This document shows positions 17,769 through 25,059 of a stretch of 64,000 nucleotides of DNA, one piece after another. Position 1 is the first letter of the stretch; each line of letters starts with the position of its first letter. The stretch covers positions 434,001 to 498,000 of the forward strand of contig NZ_SHMH01000001.1 of NCBI RefSeq assembly GCF_004283755.1, in the 5' to 3' direction. The position numbers and the translations under genes are program-made. The DNA is from Pseudoxanthomonas winnipegensis (lineage in GTDB: Bacteria; Pseudomonadota; Gammaproteobacteria; Xanthomonadales; Xanthomonadaceae). The notes beneath the pieces were generated by a model that made no database searches, was not told where the DNA came from, and saw only the letters and a list, made by a program, of their open reading frames with translations.

Positions 17769-18194
17769 TCAGCGCGGCTCGATATGGAACGCGCCGAAGG
17801 CCACGCCCAGATCCCAGCCCTTGCCCGTGCCGGCCAGCGACAGCGATACCTCGCCCTTGGTCATCACCTGGGCCTTGCTGGATTTCTCCACGCCGGCATG
17901 CGCCTCGGCGGTGGCATAGCTGCCCAGCAGCTCATCGATGCCGCGCACCTCGGTGAACTCGCCGCGCCCGTGGATGCTGGACTTGCCCACGGTCAGCCCG
18001 CCGCCCTTGGCGCTGACCTTTACCGCCATGCGCTGGCCGTTGTCGCAGGTGATTTCACCGGTGCCCTGGGAGGTCTTGTAGAACACCGACCATCCCGACA
18101 TCTGGAAGGTCAGGTGGCAGGTGGTACGCGCCTGCGCAGGCGCGGCAAGCGCGGCCAGCGCGAGCGCCGACACGAGCACGAGAGGACGCAGCAT
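17769..18194 (-). CDS. Conserved secreted protein, unknown function
   Basis: 141 residues with a Sec signal peptide (MLRPLVLVSALALAALAAPAQA) and a small globular domain holding two cysteines (TTCHLTF, GEITCDNGQ), probably disulfide-bonded in the periplasm. Glycine-rich beta-type sequence (KVSAKGGGLTVG, then GWDLGVAFGAFHIEPR). GAGGTG lies 5 bp upstream of the start. I do not recognise the family. No operon partner. Confidence 0.75.
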   Translation of the reverse strand: MLRPLVLVSALALAALAAPAQARTTCHLTFQMSGWSVFYKTSQGTGEITCDNGQRMAVKVSAKGGGLTVGKSSIHGRGEFTEVRGIDELLGSYATAEAHAGVEKSSKAQVMTKGEVSLSLAGTGKGWDLGVAFGAFHIEPR

Positions 18195-18314
18195 GACGCA
18201 CCTCGATGACGGGAAAGACCGGCGCAGCGTATGCCGCGCATCCAGAACGGACCGACAACGCGCTGTGACCACGCTGGGAGCCGTTGTCTGTTCCGACCAC
18301 GTCGCGGCTTTCCT

Positions 18315-18388
18315 GTAGAGCGGAGCTTGCTCCGCTGCATTTCGGCCGGATCGTGGGGGCGGCCCCAGCGGAGCAAGCTCCGCTCTAC
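18315..18388. repeat. GTAG-type palindrome pair, copy 2
   Basis: Two 23-bp palindromic units in inverted orientation (18315-18337 and 18366-18388), almost identical to the copies at 5562 and 41956; the 28-bp spacer differs in sequence but keeps its length. Confidence 0.88.
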
Positions 18389-18492
18389 CTAGGGGAGCGG
18401 CTGATGGCGGCGAGGGGCTTGACCGGGAAAACCCCCTCGCCGCCATGGCGGCTCCCATCAGGCATGGCATGCGTCGCCGGCGCCATACGACG

Positions 18493-18512
18493 AAGGCGCC
18501 CGCAGGCGCCTT
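18493..18512 (-). terminator. Probable hslVU terminator
   Basis: Perfect 8-bp stem AAGGCGCC / GGCGCCTT with a 4-nt loop, 26 bp past the hslU stop. Only a short T-run follows. Confidence 0.6.
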
Positions 18513-18537
18513 TGTCATCTCGACCGCCGGCCATCCG

Positions 18538-19905
18538 TCAGAGGATGTAACGGCTCAGGTCCGGATCCTGCACCAGCTCGCCCAGGTACTTGTCGACGTA
18601 GGCGCGATCGACCGTGACCGCCTCGCCGTCGCGGTCCGGCGCCTCGTAGCTGAGCGTGTCCAGCAGCCGCTCGAGCACGGTGTGCAGGCGGCGCGCGCCG
18701 ATGTTCTCCTGGCGCTCGTTGACCTGGAAGGCGATCTCGGCCAGGCGCTCCACCGCGTCGGGCTCGAAGGCCAAGGTCACGCCCTCGGTCTGCATCAGCT
18801 GCACGTACTGTCGGGTCAGGGCGGCCTTGGGCTCGGTGAGGATGCGCACGAAGTCCTCCTTGCTCAGCGCGCCCAGCTCCACGCGGATCGGGAAGCGGCC
18901 CTGCAGCTCGGGGATCAGATCGCTGGGCTTGGCCAGGTGGAACGCGCCGGAGGCGATGAACAGGATGTGGTCGGTCTTGACCGTGCCGTACTTGGTCGAC
19001 ACGTTGGAGCCTTCCACCAGCGGCAGCAGGTCGCGCTGCACACCCTCGCGGCTGACATCGCCGCCGCCGACGTTCTCGCCGCGCTTGGCGACCTTGTCGA
19101 TCTCGTCGATGAAGACGATGCCGTGCTGCTCGCAGGCCTCGATCGCCGCCGCGCGCACGTCGTCCTCGTTGACCAGCTTGGCGGCCTCTTCCTCGATCAG
19201 CTGCGGGCGCGCGGCCTTGATGGTCACGGTGCGCTTGTGGGTCTTGGCCGCGCCCAGGCTGGAGAACATCTGCTTGAGCTGCTGACCCATTTCCTCCATG
19301 CCCGGCGGGGTCATGATGTCCACGCCGCCGACGCTGGCGGCCAGCTCCAGCTCGATCTCCTTGTCGTCCAGTTCGCCCTTGCGCAGCATCCTGCGGAACT
19401 TGGCGCGGGTGTCGCTGTCTTGCGCGGACGGCTCGCTGGACACCACCGCCGGATCGAAGCCGATGCCGCCGCTGCGCTTGGGCAGCAGCGCGTCGAGGAG
19501 GCGATCCTCGGCGCGCTCCTCGGCCTGGGTGCGCACCCGGGTCTTGGCCTGCTCGCGGTACAGCTTGACCGCGGTGTCGGCCAGGTCGCGGATGATCTGC
19601 TCGACGTCCTTGCCCACATAGCCGACCTCGGTGAAGCGCGTGGCCTCGACCTTGACGAACGGCGCGTTTGCCAGCGTCGCCAGGCGCCGCGCGATCTCGG
19701 TCTTGCCCACGCCGGTCGGACCGATCATCAGGATGTTCTTGGGCATGACCTCGTTGCGCAGCTCTGGCTCGAGCTGCGCGCGGCGCCAGCGGTTGCGCAG
19801 CGCGATGGCCACCGCGCGCTTGGCCGCGTGCTGGCCGACGATGTGCCGGTCCAGCTCCTGCACGATCTCGCGCGGGGTCATGGTGGAGTTATTCGCTTCG
19901 TTCAT
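18538..19905 (-). CDS. hslU: ATP-dependent protease ATPase subunit HslU
   Basis: AAA+ unfoldase that feeds substrates to HslV; 455 residues. Walker [12 protein letters not shown], Walker [13 protein letters not shown], pore segment around [20 protein letters not shown], an acid-rich I domain, sensor 2 region [15 protein letters not shown], and the C-terminal DLSRYIL tail that inserts into HslV. ATG at 19905 ([18 protein letters not shown]) resembles the E. coli N-terminus. It is separated from hslV by a 96-bp stretch of inverted heptamer repeats. Confidence 0.97.
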   Translation of the reverse strand: MNEANNSTMTPREIVQELDRHIVGQHAAKRAVAIALRNRWRRAQLEPELRNEVMPKNILMIGPTGVGKTEIARRLATLANAPFVKVEATRFTEVGYVGKDVEQIIRDLADTAVKLYREQAKTRVRTQAEERAEDRLLDALLPKRSGGIGFDPAVVSSEPSAQDSDTRAKFRRMLRKGELDDKEIELELAASVGGVDIMTPPGMEEMGQQLKQMFSSLGAAKTHKRTVTIKAARPQLIEEEAAKLVNEDDVRAAAIEACEQHGIVFIDEIDKVAKRGENVGGGDVSREGVQRDLLPLVEGSNVSTKYGTVKTDHILFIASGAFHLAKPSDLIPELQGRFPIRVELGALSKEDFVRILTEPKAALTRQYVQLMQTEGVTLAFEPDAVERLAEIAFQVNERQENIGARRLHTVLERLLDTLSYEAPDRDGEAVTVDRAYVDKYLGELVQDPDLSRYIL

Positions 19906-20001
19906 TGTGGGAATCGGGAATGGGAAATGGGGAATGGTCAAAAGCGGAGCCATCGGGATACGGGAAACAGCCTTTGCGATTCCCGATTCCCGATTCCCCA
20001 T
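19906..20001. repeat. Inverted heptamer repeats between hslV and hslU
   Basis: Copies of GGGAATC/GGGGAAT on one side and GATTCCC on the other can fold into an imperfect stem of up to about 30 bp. The unit belongs to the family seen at 1719, 2055 and 51239. It separates two genes that are usually a few bases apart. Confidence 0.8.
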
Positions 20002-20553
20002 TCACAGCTCTTCGACCACCACGTTGCGGTTGGTATAGATGCAGATGTCGCCGGCGATGTTGAGCGCCTCGACCGCGATGGCCTTGGCCTCCAGTTCGGT
20101 ATGCGCCAGCAGCGCGCGCGCGGCGGACAGGGCATAGGAGCCGCCGGAGCCGATGGCGATGATGCCGTCCTCCGGCTCGATCACATCGCCGGTGCCGCTG
20201 ATGATCAGCGAGGTGTCCTTGTCGGCCACCGCCAGCAGGGCCTCGAGCTTTCCGTAGCGGCGCTCGGTGCGCCAGTCGCGCGCCATCTCGACCGCGGCGC
20301 GCTGCAGCTGGCCATGCTTTTCCAGCTTGGCCTCGAACAGCTCGAACAGGGTGAAGGCATCGGCTGCGGCGCCGGCGAAGCCGGCCAGCACGTGGCCGTC
20401 GCGGCCCAGCCGCCGCACCTTGCGCGCATTGCCCTTCATCACCGTGTGGCCGAGCGTGACCTGACCGTCGCCGGCGATGGCGACGTGGCCGTTGCGGCGC
20501 ACCGACAGGATGGTGGTGGCGTGGAAGACGTTGGGGTTCTGACTGGGGTCCAT
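20002..20553 (-). CDS. hslV: ATP-dependent protease proteolytic subunit HslV
   Basis: Threonine peptidase of the HslUV complex; 183 residues. The catalytic N-terminal threonine is predicted at residue 13 ([10 protein letters not shown]), so a 12-residue propeptide precedes it, instead of only Met as in E. coli. GDGQVTLGH and the [14 protein letters not shown] segment are conserved. A sigma-32-like promoter lies 26 bp upstream of the start. Confidence 0.97.
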   Translation of the reverse strand: MDPSQNPNVFHATTILSVRRNGHVAIAGDGQVTLGHTVMKGNARKVRRLGRDGHVLAGFAGAAADAFTLFELFEAKLEKHGQLQRAAVEMARDWRTERRYGKLEALLAVADKDTSLIISGTGDVIEPEDGIIAIGSGGSYALSAARALLAHTELEAKAIAVEALNIAGDICIYTNRNVVVEEL

Positions 20554-20578
20554 GGCAGGCTCCGGAATGCTCCAGAGC

Positions 20579-20606
20579 AGATGGGGCGCCCAGCGCGGGT
20601 CTTCAA
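20579..20606 (-). promoter_or_regulatory. Candidate heat-shock (sigma-32) promoter for hslVU
   Basis: On the minus strand TTGAAG (complement of 20601-20606) is followed after 14 bp by CCCCATCT (complement of 20579-20586). This closely fits the sigma-32 consensus CTTGAA-N13-17-CCCCATnT. hslVU is a heat-shock operon in related bacteria. Confidence 0.65.
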
Positions 20607-20611
20607 CCCGC

Positions 20612-20646
20612 CCGCCGCGCCTGGGCCCAACGCCCAGGCGCGGCGG
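20612..20646 (-). terminator. Strong hairpin after small secreted-protein gene
   Basis: Perfect 15-bp stem (CCGCCGCGCCTGGGC and its complement) with a 5-nt loop, 7 bp past the stop of the 20654-20992 gene and just upstream of the hslV promoter. No T-run, but the stem would insulate hslV from upstream transcription. Confidence 0.65.
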
Positions 20647-20653
20647 ATCGTGC

Positions 20654-20992
20654 TTACTTCTTCGCCGGACCCTGCTGCAGCGCCTTCAGGCGCTCGCACA
20701 TCTGCTTGCCGCCATCGGGCGCGGACTTGATCCTGGCGATGCCCGCGTTGAAGCCGGCGTCGTACAAGGCATCGAAGCCGCTCGAATCGGCGCCCTTGCC
20801 GTAGATGGCCGCGCGCGACTGTTCCTTGCGCGTTTTGGCCTGTTCCGGGGTGATGTTGCCGCACTGCTGCGCCAGTCCGTTGAGCTGCGCACCGTTCTTG
20901 ATGATCGCGTCGCGGGTGGCGGCCGCGTCCTGGGCCATGGCGGGCGCGGCGATGGCCAGCGACAGCGTCAACGCAGAAAGGAACTGCCTCAT
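20654..20992 (-). CDS. Small secreted protein, unknown function
   Basis: 112 residues: Sec signal peptide ([20 protein letters not shown]), then a helical, charged mature domain with two cysteines (AQQCGNIT and MCERLKAL) that may form a disulfide. CAGGAG lies about 8 bp upstream of the ATG. I do not recognise the family; the length and pattern resemble short conserved periplasmic proteins in xanthomonads. Own terminator hairpin follows. Confidence 0.78.
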   Translation of the reverse strand: MRQFLSALTLSLAIAAPAMAQDAAATRDAIIKNGAQLNGLAQQCGNITPEQAKTRKEQSRAAIYGKGADSSGFDALYDAGFNAGIARIKSAPDGGKQMCERLKALQQGPAKK

Positions 20993-21334
20993 GCAACGAC
21001 TCCTGGTCCTGTTGAAGGGAGTCGCATCCTTGCCCGTCCAAGCTGAACCTTGACCAGATTGTCAGCCAGCGCAATACGCGGGTGTCATGCTCCTGCCATG
21101 CCAGCGGATGCACGCCTTCGCGGATTCTGCCCATACCCCGGGACGACTTTGCCATCGCGGCTGATAAACACGCTCGTGATGTCATGGAACACGCCTTTGT
21201 CCGGCGTGCGTCGATACGGCTTGCAGGAGCGGGGCCCTTGCTGGGCCTTGCCAGCGCCCGACTCCGTTTCACCACCGGTCAGCCTGCGCAGGACGCGGAG
21301 ACCTTGCTAAGGTGCGTGGCATGGCAGCGCTCAC
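20993..21334. other. Intergenic region with no clear content
   Basis: 342 bp between two divergent genes. Presumably contains promoters for the small secreted protein and the interrupted peptidase gene. The open frames here lack start sites and family resemblance. No repeat of the window's families seen. Confidence 0.5.
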
Positions 21335-21898
21335 ATGCCTTTGCCCCGGATGATCATGCCTGCCATCAGACCCTTGCGTTCGCCGACGCGTCGCGCCCCT
21401 GGCAAGGCCGGCTTCTGGCTCGTGCTGACGGCGCTGAACCTGCTCCTGCCCGCCGACGGCAATGCCGAGCGTGCCCTGGCGCCGGTCGAGGTGCGCACGC
21501 CATGCGCGCCGATACCGGTGGTGGGTGACGATGGCCGCACGCACCTGGCGTACGAGCTGCATGTGACCAACTATTACCGCGACACCGGCGTGTTGCGGCT
21601 GCAGCGCATCGAGGTCTTCGCCGGCGAGGAGACCACGCCGCTCACGAGCCTGACCGGCCGGGATCTGGTCCAGGCCGTGCAGCCCCGGACTGCCGACGAG
21701 GATGCCACCCAGGTTCTCGTCGCTGCGGGCATGCGTACGGTCGCGTTCCTGTGGCTGACCGTGCCCGATGGCCGGCAGACGCCACGCGTGCTGCGCCATC
21801 GGCTCGTCTTCGTCGACGACAAGGGCCGGACCTCGCTGGTCGATGGCGCGTCTGTGGAGGTGGGCGGATCGTCCCGGCACCCTTTCCTAAGCAGTTGA
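21335..21898 (+). pseudogene. 5' half of an M23 metallopeptidase gene interrupted by the mobile element
   Basis: Codes for a signal-peptide-like start (AGFWLVLTALNLLLPADGNA) and a beta-rich N-terminal domain (VRTPCAPIPVVGDDGRTHLA, ELHVTNYYRDTGVLRLQ). Host-derived codons run to the GTGGAGGTGGGC repeat at 21854-21865; the last 11 codons (GSSRHPFLSS and stop) come from the element. The catalytic half lies at 32043-32753. The N-terminal domain is the one normally fused to M23 domains in periplasmic peptidases. The truncated product lacks the active site. Start uncertain among in-frame ATGs at 21335, 21350 and 21356. Confidence 0.85.
21854..21865 (+). repeat. Left attachment repeat (attL core)
   Basis: GTGGAGGTGGGC, encoding Val-Glu-Val-Gly in the host frame. 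The identical 12 bp lies at 32046-32057 in the same frame. Flanking bases differ on each side, so the shared core is exactly 12 bp. Confidence 0.88.
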
Positions 21899-21930
21899 AC
21901 TGCAAGGAGATGTTGCCGGAGCCGCTCCCT

Positions 21931-21954
21931 CAAAACGATACCTCAAACGATACC
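21931..21954 (+). repeat. Left arm-type repeat of the element
   Basis: A 24-bp sequence with two direct copies of AAACGATACC. It is identical to 31937-31960 at the right end. Short repeats inside both ends of an integrase-bearing element are expected arm-binding sites for the integrase. Confidence 0.82.
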
Positions 21955-22015
21955 CAATCGTAGCATGCAGGCACGGTAAGGGGCTCGTAGGCGGCCGTTC
22001 TCGAAAGAGGACGGC

Positions 22016-22600
22016 ATGCTGTGGAAACTCTTGGCGGTGGTGGCATTGGTGGTCGGCGGCCCGGCATGGGCACACGACGATGGGTCGGCAGGCACCACTG
22101 AATCGGAAGCTGTCCCTGGCGTGGGCCGAGTGGACTACCAGCGCCTTTTTGAAGCGGTGAGCGAGCCTGGCGAAAGCCTGGATGCGTTTGCGCAGCGGAT
22201 TGGCCCGCGCCTTCGCGCTTACAGCGATGAGACGGGGTTTGAGGCGTGCGGCGTTCTGGCCAGCGACGGCGACCGGTTCGGCGTGGTGATTGGAACAAAT
22301 CACTCTCACGTTGCCTGCGTGAACTTCGCCAGCAAAATCCCCGCAGGCTTCCAGCCGACGGTGGAGACGATTCACAGCCACGGCGGCGAAAAGACGTTTG
22401 CGGCCAGTTCCACGGACGTGCTGCTGCTGGGCAAGGACGCCTTCGGTTCACGCTCGCGCACGTCGCTCCGCGTAACAGGGCAAAACCTTCGCATGTTCAG
22501 CAAGACGGATTACCAAGGGGGAGCCGGTTACTTGGCTACCCCCGATGGCGTCATTCACCAGGCCGGGGCGAAGCACGTCCGAGTGCTGGGCGGGGATTAG
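22016..22600 (+). CDS. Secreted JAMM/MPN-like metalloprotease, element cargo
   Basis: 194 residues with a signal peptide (MLWKLLAVVALVVGGPAWA). The rest looks like a compact JAMM/MPN domain: FEACGVLASDGD (Glu and the E-x-C-G strand), then TIHSHGGEKTFAASSTD, an HxH followed by a Ser-x-x-Asp. The Asp spacing is one residue longer than the usual HxHx7SxxD. Such domains bind zinc and cleave isopeptide or peptide bonds; a periplasmic location is unusual. AGAGGA lies just upstream of the ATG. It converges on the pilin gene with a 4-bp overlap. Function inferred from motifs only. Confidence 0.72.
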   Translation: MLWKLLAVVALVVGGPAWAHDDGSAGTTESEAVPGVGRVDYQRLFEAVSEPGESLDAFAQRIGPRLRAYSDETGFEACGVLASDGDRFGVVIGTNHSHVACVNFASKIPAGFQPTVETIHSHGGEKTFAASSTDVLLLGKDAFGSRSRTSLRVTGQNLRMFSKTDYQGGAGYLATPDGVIHQAGAKHVRVLGGD

Positions 22601-22608
22601 TCCCCGCC
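22589..22608. terminator. Bidirectional terminator whose loop holds both stop codons
   Basis: Perfect 8-bp stem GGCGGGGA / TCCCCGCC with loop TTAG. The loop contains the TAG of the forward gene and, on the other strand, the TAA of the pilin gene. A short T-run follows on the plus side. Confidence 0.75.
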
Positions 22609-24330
22609 TTTCCCGATGCCCCTCACGCGCCATTGGGCCGTGACAGTCTTTGTGAACTGCTGGCCCGTGGCCCTATGGGTCACGGTGACCGTTGCGGTCC
22701 TGTCGTGGGGTGAGTTGACCGAGACATTGACCGGCGCAGCGGTGCAAGCGGAAGCCGTCCCAACACAATCCCCAGACCATTGGATGGCGTAGGTGCCAGG
22801 GTCAATGGTGCTGCGCAGCCCGAACACGGCAGACACTGGCGACGTGCGCAGGTAAAAGCGTCCTGCTTGAACACAACCGCCGTTCCAGGTCTCCGGCGCC
22901 TCGTCGGTTTGAGCCCCTACGAAACCACAGCTCGCGTCGAGGTCCAGCGTGGGGGCTGGCGTGGCGCAGGTGTTGGACGTGGTGACCCAGCCGCTGGTGG
23001 CGGTGTAAGTGCCGCTCCAGCTTTCAGTGGTGCTCGACGTGGGGGACCCGGTGAGAGCCGGGCACGTCCAGGACGTGGTGCGAGTGCCATTCTCGACGCG
23101 GTTGCGCTGTTGCCAGTGCTCGCCCGTCTGACCAGCGGGGCAACCCACGTTCTGGCTTTCGGCCGGCGCAACGCGGGAGATGGCCACCGACGTGGGCGAG
23201 GGGGCCACACACGCCGGGGCGCAGGTGCTGTTAACCGTGGTCCAAGGTCCATAGATCCCCGTGGCCCAAGCTTCATACGGACCACCTACCTCTCCGCAGT
23301 AGCCCAAACGTTGCTGCGTCACAGTCCCAATCTGTCCTGCGGGGCAGTTCACGTTTTGCGTCTGCGTCGGCGGCACGGTGCAGACCGTCAATCCCGGAGG
23401 CGTGCCGGGGGGCAAAACCGTTGGCGTCGGCTGAGGAGCCGTCGGTGTCGCTGGCGCTGGTGGGGCCGGAGGAACGGCCGGCGGCTGTGTTGCCGGCGGC
23501 CCAGCCGGCACCACGCCAGGCGTCCCCGGCGTGGCATCGTCCACTTCGGGGGCCCCATCGACCGGGCCCACCGGAGTGCTGGGGTTGGCCGGGTCCACCG
23601 ACGGCGGGGCCGCAGGCAATCCGATGGACGACACCGCGACCGAGGACCCGGACGCTAATCCCGAGAAATACACAAACCCCAGACGGTCCCCGCCGTCGCG
23701 CTCACAAGCGACCGCCGCCGTAGCGGGGTCGTATTTTTTGTTCACATAGACGCTCTCGCCATTGACCTGCGCATCGGCCACGGCCGGGTCGCCGGCCATG
23801 GCCGCGACCAGTCGGGCGCATGCTGCCTTGGGCACGTCGCGCGTTTCGACTAAAAACGAGTCGTTGCCGCGCTTCACCGTGTTCGGCCAGAACGACACAG
23901 AGCCGCCCCAGGCATTGCGGAGGCCATCGCTCTGCCTCAGCCGCTGCGCGGCCAGGCCATCGGTTTGCACGAGCGACGTGGACAAGCCCGAGTAGCCGCC
24001 CACGATGCCTAATGAACGGTCAATCGCGGTGGCCGTTTCGCTGAAATCCAACTGCGTCTGCTTTACCTCAGCTGCCACGCTCGTCGGACCAAACAGCAGC
24101 CATCCGGCGGCCGCCATCGCTGAAGACACGCCCAGCACCAACAGCACCTCAACCAGCGTATAGCCGCCCGGTTGCGGGCCGCGTGGCGCACTTGGCGGGG
24201 GCGTCGGGCATTCCGCCTTACGTTTGCGGCGGGCGTCCAGCAGGTCGCTCAGCGAGCCAAGGAAGTGGGCGCGCAAGCCTTCCATCTGTTTTTCAAGCAG
24301 CGGGTCCGTGGGTTTCTTGTGCTCGCTCAT
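22597..24330 (-). CDS. Type IV pilin-like protein fused to a modular adhesin
   Basis: 577 residues. A 56-residue cytoplasmic leader ends in GG, followed by YTLVEVLLVLGVSSAMAAAG, a class III prepilin signal with Glu at +5. Residues ~57-220 resemble PilS-type IVb pilins (KAACARLVAAMAGDP, QVNGESVYVNKKYDP). Then a Pro/Ala/Thr linker (~225-315), two Cys-containing modules (each with a QNV-x-CPAGQ-x-G start and W...STC/NTC end), and a C-terminal Cys-rich Ig-like domain. Its ATG overlaps the traD stop (ATGA), so it is translationally coupled. No pilus assembly gene accompanies it. Probably a minor pilin or tip adhesin using host machinery. Confidence 0.78.
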   Translation of the reverse strand: MSEHKKPTDPLLEKQMEGLRAHFLGSLSDLLDARRKRKAECPTPPPSAPRGPQPGGYTLVEVLLVLGVSSAMAAAGWLLFGPTSVAAEVKQTQLDFSETATAIDRSLGIVGGYSGLSTSLVQTDGLAAQRLRQSDGLRNAWGGSVSFWPNTVKRGNDSFLVETRDVPKAACARLVAAMAGDPAVADAQVNGESVYVNKKYDPATAAVACERDGGDRLGFVYFSGLASGSSVAVSSIGLPAAPPSVDPANPSTPVGPVDGAPEVDDATPGTPGVVPAGPPATQPPAVPPAPPAPATPTAPQPTPTVLPPGTPPGLTVCTVPPTQTQNVNCPAGQIGTVTQQRLGYCGEVGGPYEAWATGIYGPWTTVNSTCAPACVAPSPTSVAISRVAPAESQNVGCPAGQTGEHWQQRNRVENGTRTTSWTCPALTGSPTSSTTESWSGTYTATSGWVTTSNTCATPAPTLDLDASCGFVGAQTDEAPETWNGGCVQAGRFYLRTSPVSAVFGLRSTIDPGTYAIQWSGDCVGTASACTAAPVNVSVNSPHDRTATVTVTHRATGQQFTKTVTAQWRVRGIGKGGD

Positions 24331-24677
24331 GACCGGCCCGCCTTACGCGCGGCTTCGCGTGCTTCCAGATGGCGAATGCCTCGCTCCTTTACTTGTTCCC
24401 GGAAATCGGGGTGCGAGGCAAAGCGGTCAGTGATGGCCAATAAGGCGCCCACAATCTCCGCCTCATTCCACCCATCGGCGTTGGCGGCAATGACAAGCCC
24501 GCCCAAACCAATCTTGCGGTGCGCATCCTGGCGGCGTGCCTCTTCGCGTTCTTTGAGTTCGGCACGTCGCTGCTTGCGCTGCACCTCGCGTTCCGCCAAC
24601 AACAACTTTGCTTGCTCGCGCGCCAGCGCCTCAACCATCCGGTCCAGTTTTAGTTTTTGCTTCTCAACATTTGCCAC
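24327..24677 (-). CDS. TraD-like mobilization accessory protein
   Basis: 116 residues, GTG start, mostly helical and very rich in Arg, Lys and Glu. A long amphipathic helix (residues ~5-55, coiled-coil-like) precedes KIGLGGLVIAANADGW and a C-terminal helical segment. The LGGLVxxA motif after an R/K/E-rich helix is typical of the small TraD proteins encoded beside MobA/MobL-type relaxases. It is divergent from the relaxase across the oriT region and coupled to the downstream pilin gene. Likely helps the relaxosome. Confidence 0.75.
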   Translation of the reverse strand: MANVEKQKLKLDRMVEALAREQAKLLLAEREVQRKQRRAELKEREEARRQDAHRKIGLGGLVIAANADGWNEAEIVGALLAITDRFASHPDFREQVKERGIRHLEAREAARKAGRS

Positions 24678-25059
24678 GACACGCCCACAACAGCCTTAGA
24701 TAATCTATGCAACCAGAAAATAGGCCGAAGGCAAGGGGGCAACGCCCATTTTCTGGCGCGAGCGAGCAGCGAGCGCCGTTTTTGTTTTTTGGCATCGTTT
24801 GGCTAAAAAGTTGACAGTTCCGTTGTGCATGTAACTCTGATTTAGGGGGCCAGCGAGCGCAGCGAGCAGCCCCGGTTCTATGGCAGTTCGATGGGGTGCG
24901 AAGCGCCCCGAAAGAACAGCAATAGCGCACTTATGGTTTTGCTTCGCAAAACCGTGCGGTCAGGGCTTCGCCCCGACACCCGAACGCCACGCTCCGCGTG
25001 ACGCCTCCCCCCAGTCCTCGCCCCCCAGGGGGCTGCGGTGTATTGGAGATTGTTGGGTC
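24678..25059. other. Transfer-origin region between traD and the relaxase
   Basis: 382 bp without a gene. It holds a 9-bp inverted repeat CCAGAAAAT / ATTTTCTGG (24713-24721, 24748-24756), several AGCGAGCGCAGCGAGC-type repeats near 24757-24870, and the oriT core at 24925-24953. Divergent promoters for traD and the relaxase presumably lie here; a TTGACA-like motif (24811-24816) is on the plus strand. Confidence 0.7.
24925..24953 (-). other. oriT core, RSF1010 (MobQ) type
   Basis: On the minus strand an 8-bp inverted repeat GGTTTTGC-gaa-GCAAAACC is followed directly by ATAAGTGCGC. The RSF1010 oriT has the same plan: a hairpin, then TAAGTGCGC with nicking inside it. The relaxase gene begins about 107 bp away. 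Confidence 0.85.

Larger units (their letters stand above)
18195..18537. other. Intergenic region with GTAG palindromes and terminator
   Basis: 343 bp between the secreted-protein gene and the end of hslU. It contains a GTAG palindrome pair (18315-18388), a CGCCATGGCGGCTCCCA-type stretch and the probable hslU terminator (18493-18512). No gene seen. Confidence 0.7.

Noticed and set aside
24880..25059. N-terminal extension of the relaxase
   Set aside because: It would translate the oriT hairpin; the GTG at 25060 restores the conserved MAIY start with Tyr25.
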